64,000 bases of DNA, taken from assembly GCA_003112755.1 (NCBI GenBank), contig BFBT01000001.1, positions 2,790,001 through 2,854,000 on the forward strand, given 5' to 3'. The notes beneath the pieces are model-generated. The model was given only the letters and a program-made list of their open reading frames with translations, searched no databases and had not been told where the DNA came from. The stretch comes from Lawsonibacter asaccharolyticus. GTDB lineage: Bacteria; Bacillota; Clostridia; Oscillospirales; Oscillospiraceae. A program made the translations under genes and the position numbers. Positions 49,150 to 62,201 of the stretch are shown one piece after another (the first letter of the stretch is position 1; each line of letters starts with the position of its first letter).

Positions 49150-50418
49150 ATGGTAATTTTTCTGATAGCGTTTGTGCTCCTTCTGGTCATTGGTGTCCCT
49201 ATCAGCATCTCCATCGGCGCCTCCGCCGTGCTGGGGTGCCTGTCTCTGGGGTATCCCTTGGTGGTCATCGGCCAGAAGATGGTCAGCGGCATCGACTCTT
49301 TCCTGCTGATCGCAGTGCCCCTGTTCATTCTGGCGGGCAACCTGATGAATGCAGGCAAGATCACGGAGAAGATCTTTGATACGGCCAAAGAGCTGGTGGG
49401 CTGGATCCCCGGCGGCCTGGGCCATGCCAACGTGGTGGCCAGCATCATTTTCGCCGGCATGTCCGGCTCCGCTGTGGCCGACGCCGGCGGCTTGGGCGCC
49501 ATTGAGATGGAGGCCATGAAAAAGAACGGCTATGACGAGGACTTCGCCGGCGCCGTCACCGCGGCCTCCTCCGTCATCGGACCCATCTTCCCGCCCTCCA
49601 TCCCCTTGATCATCTACGGAAGTGTGGCCAGCGTCAGTGTGGACCAGCTGTTCATGGGCGGCGTGGTGCCCGGCCTGCTGATGGGCGTACTGCTCATGGT
49701 GATGGTCCTTTACTTCGCCATCGTGCGCAGGTATGAGCGCCACCCCTTCCGCCTGCGGGCCCTGATCCGCCAGTTCCTGGGCTCCATCCCCGCCCTCATC
49801 ACCCCGGTCATCATCCTGTGTGGCTTCGTGGTGGGCTGGTTCACCCCTACAGAGGCGTCTTCCATTGCGGTTATCTACTCCCTGCTGATCGCCCTCTTCC
49901 TCTACCGGACCCTGGACTGGAAGAGCTTCAAGAAGTGCCTGAAGGACTCCGCCATCTCCTCTGCCAACACCCTGTTCATCATCGGCACCTCTACCCTGTT
50001 CACCTACGTCATGGCAATGGAGGGCATCTCCCGCCAGTTCGCTGATGTGATCCTGGGCATCAGCAGCAATCCCAACGTGGTCCTGCTGGTCATCAACGTC
50101 CTGCTGCTCGTCCTGGGCATGGTGATGGAGCCCGGCGCCATCCTGACCCTGATGCTCCCTGTGCTGCTGCCCATTGCCAACGGCCTGGGGCTGGACCTGG
50201 TCCACTTCGGCGTTATGGTGGTACTCAACCTGATGATCGGTCAGGTGACCCCGCCCTTCGGCGTGTGCCTGTTCGTCATCTCCGACGTAAACAAGCTGAA
50301 GCTGGAACGGCTGTATCGATCCATCCTGCCCTTCCTGGTCCCCTTGATTTTAACGCTGATTCTGGTAACCTATATACCGGGGATCGTTACGGCCCTGCCA
50401 AACGCCCTGCTGAGCTGA
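49150..50418 (+). CDS. TRAP transporter large permease, DctM family
   Basis: A 422-residue membrane protein with about twelve helices, the transport channel of the TRAP system. Family blocks: SGIDSFLLIAVPLFILAGNLM, GMSGSAVADAGGLGAIEMEAM, SSVIGPIFPPSIPLIIYG and NLMIGQVTPPFGVCLFV. It works as a sodium symporter with DctQ and the periplasm-facing receptor. Starts 15 bases after dctQ. Confidence 0.95.
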   Translation: MVIFLIAFVLLLVIGVPISISIGASAVLGCLSLGYPLVVIGQKMVSGIDSFLLIAVPLFILAGNLMNAGKITEKIFDTAKELVGWIPGGLGHANVVASIIFAGMSGSAVADAGGLGAIEMEAMKKNGYDEDFAGAVTAASSVIGPIFPPSIPLIIYGSVASVSVDQLFMGGVVPGLLMGVLLMVMVLYFAIVRRYERHPFRLRALIRQFLGSIPALITPVIILCGFVVGWFTPTEASSIAVIYSLLIALFLYRTLDWKSFKKCLKDSAISSANTLFIIGTSTLFTYVMAMEGISRQFADVILGISSNPNVVLLVINVLLLVLGMVMEPGAILTLMLPVLLPIANGLGLDLVHFGVMVVLNLMIGQVTPPFGVCLFVISDVNKLKLERLYRSILPFLVPLILTLILVTYIPGIVTALPNALLS

Positions 50419-50470
50419 GAACGTCCCCTGTTCCAAATCATCCAATTGTTAGAGAGGAGTACATCACATC

Positions 50471-51304
50471 ATGAGCGATCAACTGTTCAGCGTAGAAAAT
50501 AAGATCTGCATCGTCACCGGCGGCCTGGGACAGATCGGCAAGAATTTCGTCCAGGAGCTCTGGAAGCGGGGCGCCAGGGTGGCCGTGTGGGGCCGCACCG
50601 TCAACGACGAGCGCATCGCCAAGACCCTGGGGGAGGAGGCCCTGAAGACCTCCGCTCTGCGTTTTTACTCTGTGGACATCACTAAGAAGGAGGAGATGAA
50701 CGCCGCCCTGGACGACATGGAAGCGGTCTGGGGGGACGCCCCTGATGTGCTGGTGAACAACGCCGGCATCGACACTCAGCCCTCTGCGCCTCCGGAGGTG
50801 TCCGGTCCCTTTGAGAACTTCCCGGAGGAGATTTTCCGGGAAGTAGTGGATGTGAACCTGGTAGGCACCTTCCTGGCCTGCCAGGCGGTGGGCGCCCGGA
50901 TGGTCAAGGCGGGCAAGGGCGGCTCCATCATCAATGTGGGCTCCATCTATGGCATGCTCTCTCCCATCCAGGACATCTATGCCTATAAGAAGGAGATGAC
51001 CGGCGTCCCCTTCATCAAGCCGGTGGCCTACTCTGCCGCCAAGTCCGGCATCTATAACCTGACCCGCTACCTGGCCACCTACTGGGGCAAGCAGGGCATC
51101 CGGGTCAACACCCTCACCCCCGCCGGCGTGTGGCGGGACACCCAGGACGAGATATTCCAGGCCAACTTCTGCGCCCGGATGCCCATGGGCCGCATGTCTC
51201 AGGAGAATGAGTACAATGGCGCCCTGATCTTCCTGGCCTCCCAGGCGTCCTCCTTTATGACGGGTTCCAATCTGGTGATCGACGGGGGCTGGACAGCATG
51301 GTAA
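50471..51304 (+). CDS. Short-chain dehydrogenase/reductase
   Basis: A 277-residue classical SDR. Cofactor motif TGGLGQIG (16-23), structural NNAG, catalytic Ser in NVGSIYG and Tyr/Lys in AYSAAKSG. It probably oxidises or reduces a hydroxy group on the imported sugar acid, like gluconate or uronate dehydrogenases of this class. It overlaps the aldolase-type gene downstream by seven bases, so the two enzymes likely act in series. Confidence 0.93.
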   Translation: MSDQLFSVENKICIVTGGLGQIGKNFVQELWKRGARVAVWGRTVNDERIAKTLGEEALKTSALRFYSVDITKKEEMNAALDDMEAVWGDAPDVLVNNAGIDTQPSAPPEVSGPFENFPEEIFREVVDVNLVGTFLACQAVGARMVKAGKGGSIINVGSIYGMLSPIQDIYAYKKEMTGVPFIKPVAYSAAKSGIYNLTRYLATYWGKQGIRVNTLTPAGVWRDTQDEIFQANFCARMPMGRMSQENEYNGALIFLASQASSFMTGSNLVIDGGWTAW

Positions 51305-52197
51305 ACGTGAAGCCGGAGCAGTTCCAAAAGATCTGGTCGGCCCTCATCACCCCCACCAACGAGGACGAGAGCGTCAATTATGAGGCCCTGGAGCGCATCG
51401 TGGAGCTCCAGATCCAGGACGGCGCGGAGGGCTTCTACTGCTGCGGGTCCTCGGGGGAGGGGCTGCTGCTCACCCTGGAGGAGCGCAAGCAGGTGCTGGA
51501 GCACGTGCTCAAGGCGGCGGACGGGCGGGTGCCCGTTATCTCCCATGTAGGCACCATCCGCACCCGGGATGTGGTGGACCTGGCGCGGCACGCCATGTCC
51601 GCCGGGGCCCTGGCGGTGTCCATGATCCCGCCCTACTACTATAAGTTTTCCATGGACGAGATCATGGGCTACTACGAGGACGTGATCCGGGCCATCCCCG
51701 ATGTGCCCGCCATCGTCTATAACATTCCCCAGTTCACCGGAGTGGAGTTCAGCAAGGAAAACGCGGGACGGCTGCTGTCCAACGAGAACATCGTAGGCAT
51801 CAAGCACACCTCCACCAACCTGTACAGCCTGGAGCGGATGGGGCAGGCATTCCCTGGCAAGGCCCTGATCAACGGCTTTGACGAGCAGCTGCTGGGAGCT
51901 CTGGCTATGGGCTCCTGCGCCACCATCGGCACCACGGTCAACCTGTTTGCCCCCCTGTTCCACCGGGTGCGGGACGCCTTTGACCGGGGGGACATGGCCC
52001 AGGCCTACCGCTGGCAGCACGCCATCAACCTCCGGGTGGAGGAGACGGTGAAGCTGGGCATTTTCAACGCCATGAAATACGGCTGGACCCTGCGGGGGGT
52101 GGACTGCGGCTTCTGCCGCGCCCCCTTCCGGCCCCTGGACGGAGCGGCCAGGGAGAAGATGGCCCAGCTGATGGCCCTGCCCCTGGAGCCGGTATGA
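51298..52197 (+). CDS. DapA/NanA-family class I aldolase
   Basis: A 299-residue (beta/alpha)8 protein of the dihydrodipicolinate synthase/N-acetylneuraminate lyase family. Pyruvate-binding motif CGSSGEG, catalytic Tyr141 (YNIPQFTG) and Schiff-base Lys169 (GIKHTS). The Lys and Tyr contexts look more like lyases of keto-deoxy sugar acids or sialic acid than like true DapA. No nanE or nanK is nearby, so a 2-keto-3-deoxy acid aldolase role is my preferred reading. Confidence 0.9.
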   Translation: MVNVKPEQFQKIWSALITPTNEDESVNYEALERIVELQIQDGAEGFYCCGSSGEGLLLTLEERKQVLEHVLKAADGRVPVISHVGTIRTRDVVDLARHAMSAGALAVSMIPPYYYKFSMDEIMGYYEDVIRAIPDVPAIVYNIPQFTGVEFSKENAGRLLSNENIVGIKHTSTNLYSLERMGQAFPGKALINGFDEQLLGALAMGSCATIGTTVNLFAPLFHRVRDAFDRGDMAQAYRWQHAINLRVEETVKLGIFNAMKYGWTLRGVDCGFCRAPFRPLDGAAREKMAQLMALPLEPV

Positions 52198-52243
52198 GCT
52201 TCCGGCCCGTCAGATTCGTATCCTGATCGAAAAGAGAGAGACA

Positions 52244-52276
52244 GCGCCCGCCGCGGCTCCAGGCCGCGACGGGCGC
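52244..52276 (+). terminator. Terminator-like hairpin after the catabolic operon
   Basis: GCGCCCG and CCGCGGC pair with GCCGCG and CGGGCGC, one bulge. No T-run follows, so termination is uncertain. Confidence 0.35.
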
Positions 52277-52448
52277 ACAGCATTGAGGCAGCCGGACCCG
52301 CATCCCGGGAGCATGGGGGAGAAAAGTCCTTTCAGGCCGTGGAAAGAAAAGATTTTTGTGGCATCCAGGGAGATCTTGTGGTAAAATGGGGCCGGTCATT
52401 CGGTCTGGGGCTCCGGACCCAGGCTTCTGAAAAGAAAGGAAATCCCAG

Positions 52449-53417
52449 ATGATGATGAAACGATCCATATCCCTGGTCACCGCACTCTGTCTGCTGTCCC
52501 TCTGCGCCTGCGCCGCTCCTGGCGGAAGGGCGGTGTCCCCCGCGTCGGCGGACGGGGAGATGGGGAGCTCTGTGAGCTTCACGGACAGCTTGGGCAGTAC
52601 CATTACCCTGGAGGAAGCGCCCCAGCGGGTGGCAGCCCTGATCGGCAGCTACGCGGAGACCTGGGTCCTGGCAGGAGGGGAGGACACGCTGGCAGCGGTG
52701 ACCCAGGACGCCTACGATGAGCGGGGGCTGGAGCTGGGGGAGGATGTGACCAACGTGGGCTCCAACCAGACCCCGGAGCTGGAGGCGCTTTTCGCCGCCC
52801 AGCCTGACCTGGTGCTCCTGACTCCCGATCTGGACGGCCAGCTGGCGCTGGCGGAGCCCCTGGCTGCGGCCGGCATTCCCGCCGCTTGGTTCAAGGTGGA
52901 GTCCTTCTCCGACTACCTCTCCATGCTGGAGATCTGCACCCGTCTGACGGGGCGGGATGACCTGTATCAGGCCAACGGGCTGGATATCCAGGCAGAGATC
53001 GACCGGGCGCTTGCCCGTGTCCCGGAGGGAGAGCACCCCACGGTCCTGCTGCTGCGGGCCTACTCCACTGGCGTCCGGGCCAAGAACAGCGACAATATCA
53101 CCGGCGTGATGCTGAAGGATCTGGGCTGTATCAACATCGCGGACAGCGACAGCGGACTGCTGGAGGAGATCCAGATGGAGTCCATCCTGGCGGCGGACCC
53201 GGACCATATCTTCGTGACCACCATGGGCTCCAGCACGGAGAAGGCGCTGGACAGCCTGACGGAGCTGTTCCACAGCGATCCGGCTTGGGAGTCCCTTGCG
53301 GCGGTGAAAGAGGGGCGGGTCCATATCCTGGACAAGGCCCTGTTCCACTACAAGCCTAATGCGCGATGGGGAGAGAGCTATGAAGTCCTTGCCGACATCC
53401 TATACGGCGGCGCGTAA
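52449..53417 (+). CDS. ABC transporter substrate-binding lipoprotein (FecB/BtuF type)
   Basis: A 322-residue periplasmic-binding-type receptor. The signal peptide ends at a lipobox (LSLC or LCAC, Cys19 or 21). The fold is the FecB/BtuF helix-backbone type: RVAALIGSYAETWVLAGGED, LEALFAAQPDLVLLTPD, WESLAAVKEGRVHILD. These receptors bind ferric siderophores, haem or cobamides; the metal ligand cannot be told from sequence. It overlaps the permease gene by 38 bases. Confidence 0.9.
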   Translation: MMMKRSISLVTALCLLSLCACAAPGGRAVSPASADGEMGSSVSFTDSLGSTITLEEAPQRVAALIGSYAETWVLAGGEDTLAAVTQDAYDERGLELGEDVTNVGSNQTPELEALFAAQPDLVLLTPDLDGQLALAEPLAAAGIPAAWFKVESFSDYLSMLEICTRLTGRDDLYQANGLDIQAEIDRALARVPEGEHPTVLLLRAYSTGVRAKNSDNITGVMLKDLGCINIADSDSGLLEEIQMESILAADPDHIFVTTMGSSTEKALDSLTELFHSDPAWESLAAVKEGRVHILDKALFHYKPNARWGESYEVLADILYGGA

Positions 53418-54390
53418 GTGGGGGATCATCCTCCTGCTGGCTCTGGCCAGTCTGGGGGCGGCTCTGCTGAGCATGAGCTTCGGCTCCACCCAAGTCCCGT
53501 TTTCAGAGATCCTGACCGCCTTGATGGGCGGTGAGACCCAGGCATACAATATCGTGGTCTATGCCCGCCTGCCCCGCACCCTGGCGGCCCTGCTGTGCGG
53601 CAGTGCCCTGGCGGTGGGCGGGGTCATCATCCAGGGAGTGCTGGGCAACCCCCTGGCGGGGCCCAATATCATCGGGGTGAATGCCGGCGCAGGCCTGGGG
53701 GCAGTCCTCTGCACCGCCCTGATTCCGACCTCTATGACGGCGGTCCCGGTGGCAGCTTTCCTGGGGGCGCTGGGGGCGTGTATGCTGGTGTACACCCTGG
53801 CCCGGAGGACCGGGGCCAGCCGCATCACCCTGGTGCTGGCCGGGGTGGCCATCAGCAGCATGCTCTCCGCCGCCATCGACGCGGTCTCCATCCTGTTCCC
53901 GGAGGCCGCCCTGGGGGCAGGCAGCTTTATGGTGGGCCGGCTGTCTGGGGTGACAGTGGCCGCCCTGAAGGTGCCGGCCCTGCTCTCCCTCCTGGCCGGG
54001 GCGGGGGCCTTTGCCATGAGCTATGAGCTGGACCTGCTCACCCTGGGGGATGAGGTGGCCCAGTCCCTGGGGCTGTCTGCCCGGGCGGCCCGGAACCTCC
54101 TGCTTACCCTGGCGGCGGTGCTGTGCGGCGCGGCGGTGAGCTTTGCCGGGCTGGTGGGCTTCGTGGGCCTGCTGGTGCCCCACGCGGCCCGCTTCCTGGT
54201 AGGGGGGGAACACAAGTACCTGCTGGTTGCCTCCCTGTTCCTGGGGGCGGCGCTGGTGACAGTGTGTGACCTGGCGGCCCGGGTGCTGTTCGTCCCCTTT
54301 GAGCTGCCAGTGGGCATCCTGCTCTCCCTGATGGGCGGCCCCTTCTTTCTGTGGCTGCTGTTCCGGCAGAGGGGAGGGCGGCGGACATGA
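53380..54390 (+). CDS. FecCD-family ABC transporter permease
   Basis: A 336-residue permease with about ten helices. Family blocks: RLPRTLAALLCGSALAVGGVIIQGVLGNPLAGPNIIGVNAGA (in parts), TLGDEVAQSLGLSARAARN, FAGLVGFVGLLVPHAARFL. One protein forms the homodimeric channel. The start at 53380 (GGGGAGAG upstream) is inside the receptor gene. Confidence 0.95.
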   Translation: MKSLPTSYTAARKWGIILLLALASLGAALLSMSFGSTQVPFSEILTALMGGETQAYNIVVYARLPRTLAALLCGSALAVGGVIIQGVLGNPLAGPNIIGVNAGAGLGAVLCTALIPTSMTAVPVAAFLGALGACMLVYTLARRTGASRITLVLAGVAISSMLSAAIDAVSILFPEAALGAGSFMVGRLSGVTVAALKVPALLSLLAGAGAFAMSYELDLLTLGDEVAQSLGLSARAARNLLLTLAAVLCGAAVSFAGLVGFVGLLVPHAARFLVGGEHKYLLVASLFLGAALVTVCDLAARVLFVPFELPVGILLSLMGGPFFLWLLFRQRGGRRT

Positions 54391-55151
54391 TGGAGCTATG
54401 CCATATCACGGCGGGCTACGGCGGCCCGCCGGTACTGAGGGACGTATCCCTGGTCTTTGAGCCGGGGAAGGTCACCGTCCTGGCCGGGCCTAATGGCTGT
54501 GGAAAATCCACTCTCCTGCGGGTGGCGGCCCGGCTGATGGCACCGGAACGGGGAGAGGTAAGGATAGAGGGGCAGGACGTGTCCCGGCTCTCCGCCAAGC
54601 AGTTTGCCCGGTTGGCGGCGCTGCTTCCCCAGAGCCGGCCGCTGCCCGGCATCACGGCGGGGAGCCTGGTCCTCCACGGGCGCTTCCCCTATCTGGGCTA
54701 TCCCCGCCGCTACTCCAGGGAGGACCGGGAGGCGGCCCACCAAGCCATGGAGCGCACCGGTGTGGCCGGGCTGGAGGGGGTGCCCATGGCCCACCTCTCC
54801 GGTGGACAGAGACAGAAGGTTTATCTGGCCATGGCGCTGGCCCAGGACACCCCGGTGCTGCTGCTGGACGAGCCCACCACCTTTCTGGATATCGCCCACC
54901 AGCTGGAGCTGGCGGAGACCGCCCGGACGTTGGCGGAGGAGGGAAAAGCGGTGGTCATGGTCCTCCATGACCTGAACCTGGCCCTGAGCTGCGCACACCG
55001 GGTGGCGGTGCTGGAGGAGGGACAGCTGCGGCGGGTGGGTGCGCCGGAGGAGATCTACGCCTCCGGCGTGCTGGAGAAGGTATTCCAGGTCCGGGCCCAC
55101 AGCGTGGAGACGGCGAAGGGGGAGCGGCAGTACCTCTTCAGCCGGCTGTGA
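54387..55151 (+). CDS. FecE-type ABC transporter ATPase
   Basis: A 254-residue ABC ATPase. Walker A GPNGCGKST, signature LSGGQRQK, Walker B VLLLDEPTTFLD, switch His in MVLHDLN. It powers the FecCD-type permease. Start ATG 54387 overlaps the permease stop (ATGA). A bidirectional terminator follows. Confidence 0.95.
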   Translation: MMELCHITAGYGGPPVLRDVSLVFEPGKVTVLAGPNGCGKSTLLRVAARLMAPERGEVRIEGQDVSRLSAKQFARLAALLPQSRPLPGITAGSLVLHGRFPYLGYPRRYSREDREAAHQAMERTGVAGLEGVPMAHLSGGQRQKVYLAMALAQDTPVLLLDEPTTFLDIAHQLELAETARTLAEEGKAVVMVLHDLNLALSCAHRVAVLEEGQLRRVGAPEEIYASGVLEKVFQVRAHSVETAKGERQYLFSRL

Positions 55152-55191
55152 GAGCGGAGGGGGGCCACCCTGCCCGTTTCCTTGTATGATA

Positions 55192-55230
55192 AAAAGAGCC
55201 GTCCCCCTGAGATAGGGGAACGGCTCTTTT
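55192..55230. terminator. Bidirectional terminator between the ABC operon and amt
   Basis: AAAAGAGCCGT(C/T)CCCCT pairs with AGGGGAACGGCTCTTTT, T-runs on both strands. Confidence 0.88.
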
Positions 55231-55321
55231 ATGCTGATCAGCGGATCAGCCGGCTTGAGAGGGAGCCGCTGGAAGCCGCCCTATGAGAATAGCGGTGCCT
55301 GCTCCGGCGGGGAGGAGCCGT

Positions 55322-56989
55322 TCAGTTGTCGTCCTGGAGGGCATCGTAGTCCGTCTCACCGGTCCGGACCTTGACCACGTTTTCTACGTTGTACAGGAAG
55401 ATCTTTCCGTCCCCCTGATTGCCAGTGCGGAGGGCTTTTTCCGCCGCAGCCACCACCAGGGCGGGGTCCACCCTGGACACCACGATGTCCACCTGAATCT
55501 TAGGAAGCAGGTTCATGCTCATTTTGACGCCCCTGTACTGCCCCACCTTGCCCAGCTGGGTGCCGCACCCCATCACGTTGCTCACCGTCATGCCGGTGAC
55601 GCCGATGGCCGCCATGGTGTCCTTCAGGATGGAGAAGCGCTCCTCCCGACAGATGATGGTCACCTTGGTCAGCTTCCGGCCGGAGGGGTCAGGCGCAGGC
55701 CGGGATTCCAGCGCGGCCGGCACAAGTCCGGAGAGGTCCACCGGTCCGCCGGCCCCTTCTCCGCCTAGGGCGCTGGGGGCTGCGGGGCGGAAGTCGGCGT
55801 AGGCGGAGGCCAGGGCGTGCTCTGTGATGTCCAGGCCGATGATCTCATCCTCGGCGGATACCCGCAGACCGATGGTCTTGTCGATGAACTTGAACACCAG
55901 GAACATGGATACAGAGGCATAGGCGGCGATGGCAGCTACACCCATGCACTGCACCCCCAGGTGGTAGAGACCGCCGCCGTAGAGCAGCCCGCTGGAGGTG
56001 TTGAACAGGCCGTCCGCCAGGGTGCCCCAGATGCCGTTGGCACAGTGGACCGCTACAGCACCCACCGGGTCGTCCACATGGAGCTTGAAGTCCAGCAGCT
56101 CCACCACCAGCACCACCAGGATGCCATCGACTGCGCCGATGAGGATCGCGCCCAAGGCGTCTACCGTGGCACAGGGGGCGGTGATGCCCACCAGGCCAGC
56201 CAGAGAGGCGTTCAGACACATGGAGACGTCCGGCTTGCCGCTGCGCACCCAGGTGAAGACCATGCAGGTGAAGGTGGCCACGGCGGGGGCAAGGGTGGTG
56301 TTGCCCAGGATCTGGGCTAGCTGGGCGGCATCTGCGGCGGCGGCGCCGTTGAAGCCGTACCAGCAGAACCAGAGGATGAAGCACCCCAGCGCGCCCATGG
56401 TCAGGGAGTGCCCGGGGATGGCGTTGACCTGGATGCGGCCGTCCTTTTCCCGGGTGTACTTACCGATCCGGGGGCCCAGCATCCACGCGCCGATAAGGGC
56501 AGCCAGTCCGCCCACCATGTGGATCACAGAGGAGCCGGCGAAGTCCACGTAGCCGAACTGGACCAGCCAGCCCTGGCTGTTCCAGACCCACCCGGCCTCG
56601 ATGGGGTAGACCACCGCGCTGATGACGCCGGAGTACACGCAGTAGGCCAGGAATTTGGTGCGCTCCGCCATGGCGCCGGAGACGATGGTGGCCGCTGTGG
56701 CGCAGAACACCAGATGGAAAAAGAAGTTAGACCAGCCGAAGGCATAGAAGTTCGTAAACATCTGATACTCCGGCATGCCGATCAGGCCGAAGAAATAGTT
56801 CTCACTGTTCATGATGCCGTAGCCCAGCAGGATGAAGACCACCGTTCCGATGCAGAAATCCATTAGGTTCTTCATGATGATGTTGCCTGCGTTTTTTGCC
56901 CGGGTAAATCCTGTTTCAACCATTGCGAATCCGCACTGCATGAAAAAGACCAGGATTGCGCCCATGAGATACCATACCGATAAATCCAT
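55322..56989 (-). CDS. Ammonium transporter fused to a PII signal protein
   Basis: A 555-residue fusion. Residues 1-410 are an Amt/MEP ammonium channel (eleven helices; phrases GAILVFFMQCGFAMVETG, SGVISAVVYPIEAGWVW, GHSLTMGALGCFILWFCWYGFN). A linker of about 30 residues follows, then a PII (GlnB/GlnK) domain at 439-549 with T-loop GQYRG and signature TGNQGDGKIF. PII normally docks on Amt to block it; fusion makes that control intramolecular and lets the transporter act as a sensor. Start at 56989 has AAAGGAG. Next to gltBD. Confidence 0.95.
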   Translation of the reverse strand: MDLSVWYLMGAILVFFMQCGFAMVETGFTRAKNAGNIIMKNLMDFCIGTVVFILLGYGIMNSENYFFGLIGMPEYQMFTNFYAFGWSNFFFHLVFCATAATIVSGAMAERTKFLAYCVYSGVISAVVYPIEAGWVWNSQGWLVQFGYVDFAGSSVIHMVGGLAALIGAWMLGPRIGKYTREKDGRIQVNAIPGHSLTMGALGCFILWFCWYGFNGAAAADAAQLAQILGNTTLAPAVATFTCMVFTWVRSGKPDVSMCLNASLAGLVGITAPCATVDALGAILIGAVDGILVVLVVELLDFKLHVDDPVGAVAVHCANGIWGTLADGLFNTSSGLLYGGGLYHLGVQCMGVAAIAAYASVSMFLVFKFIDKTIGLRVSAEDEIIGLDITEHALASAYADFRPAAPSALGGEGAGGPVDLSGLVPAALESRPAPDPSGRKLTKVTIICREERFSILKDTMAAIGVTGMTVSNVMGCGTQLGKVGQYRGVKMSMNLLPKIQVDIVVSRVDPALVVAAAEKALRTGNQGDGKIFLYNVENVVKVRTGETDYDALQDDN

Positions 56990-57008
56990 CTTCTCTCGCT
57001 CCTTTTTA

Positions 57009-57056
57009 CACAAGGGCGTGCGGTCCGGCACCTTCGCCGTCCCGCACGCCCTTGTG
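57009..57056 (-). promoter_or_regulatory. Long hairpin just before the amt ribosome site
   Basis: Fifteen-base perfect stem CACAAGGGCGTGCGG/CCGCACGCCCTTGTG with an 18-base loop, immediately before AAAAAGGAG. No T-run on the minus strand, so it is more likely to affect translation or mRNA stability than to terminate. Confidence 0.5.
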
Positions 57057-57140
57057 CGTTTGATTTTGGTTCCTCTGCTGCAGCAAAAGAAGCAGGCGCC
57101 GCCGGGTCTGATCCCGACAGCGCCTTTGCTTGAGTGTGAG

Positions 57141-57167
57141 TTTATACCTCCGGTTTTCTCCTGTCAA
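57141..57167 (-). promoter_or_regulatory. Possible amt promoter
   Basis: Minus-strand TTGACA and TATAAA with a short 15-base spacer, about 150 bases before the amt start. Nothing else recognisable lies in 57168-57390 except AT-rich DNA. Confidence 0.4.
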
Positions 57168-57394
57168 GATGCAGGAAAAAAGTTTGTGGGAGCCAATCAA
57201 AATGCAGGGAGACAGGGCAGACCCTCTTTTCCAAGTTCAACAAATTTTTTGCGTGCCAGAGTCAGAAGGAGAGGGAAGCGTTTCTCAAAAAATAGAAAAG
57301 AAAAAGTTGAATATAAAAATTGCATAAAATAGGAGGGTGCTCCTGAGAATGGCCATATATTTGCAATAAATATAAAATATAATTTCAAAAAATA

Positions 57395-57423
57395 TTGACT
57401 TTCACGAAGTAGTGTACTATACT
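57395..57423 (+). promoter_or_regulatory. Promoter of gltBD
   Basis: TTGACT and TATACT with a 17-base spacer, 230 bases before the gltB start. Confidence 0.7.
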
Positions 57424-57429
57424 TTCGCC

Positions 57430-57628
57430 CATAGCTGAAAACAGAGGGCCTTATGTCTCTGATAGAGACATAATTTCGAGATGCCTAAACTTGAAAGAAG
57501 GATGTGAAGTTCCTGCAAAATGACTAGGCTTGGGACGGGAGCCCTGCGGTGAAAGACGGCTATGTGCGTATGGGAGAGACAGCGCAGTCTCGCGGCGGCA
57601 GTCCGGGAGTTTGACTGCCGTATTTTTG
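57430..57628 (+). ncRNA. gltB attenuator leader with possible ANTAR-type hairpin
   Basis: A structured 5' leader of about 200 bases. Elements in order: TTATGTCTC-TGATA-GAGACATAA (57451-57473); a branched part closed by GCCTA/TAGGC with inner AACTT/AAGTT; GAGAC-AGCGCA-GTCTC (57576-57591), whose six-base loop has A at position 1 and G at 4 as in ANTAR targets; then an intrinsic terminator (57596-57628). It matches no riboswitch consensus I know. Confidence 0.5.
57596..57628 (+). terminator. Attenuator terminator in the gltB leader
   Basis: Eight-base stem CGGCAGTC/GACTGCCG, 9-base loop, then TATTTTTG, 28 bases before the gltB start codon. Confidence 0.8.
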
Positions 57629-57656
57629 TAAGCTGACCTGGAAAGGAGAAATCGAG

Positions 57657-62186
<4,530 letters not shown>

Positions 62187-62201
62187 GGGGGAGAAAGTGT
62201 T

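Noticed and set aside
47377..50205. Long minus-strand frame opposite the TRAP genes
   Set aside because: The opposite strand has three recognised genes with ribosome sites; this translation is low complexity and unrelated to any family.
51298..52197. Assignment as true dapA (lysine synthesis)
   Set aside because: It sits in a TRAP catabolic operon with an SDR under an FCD regulator, with no other lysine genes, so a catabolic aldolase is more likely.
57430..57628. Glutamine, glycine, guanidine or THF riboswitch before gltB
   Set aside because: None of the conserved blocks of these classes is present; only the terminator and one ANTAR-like hairpin could be supported.
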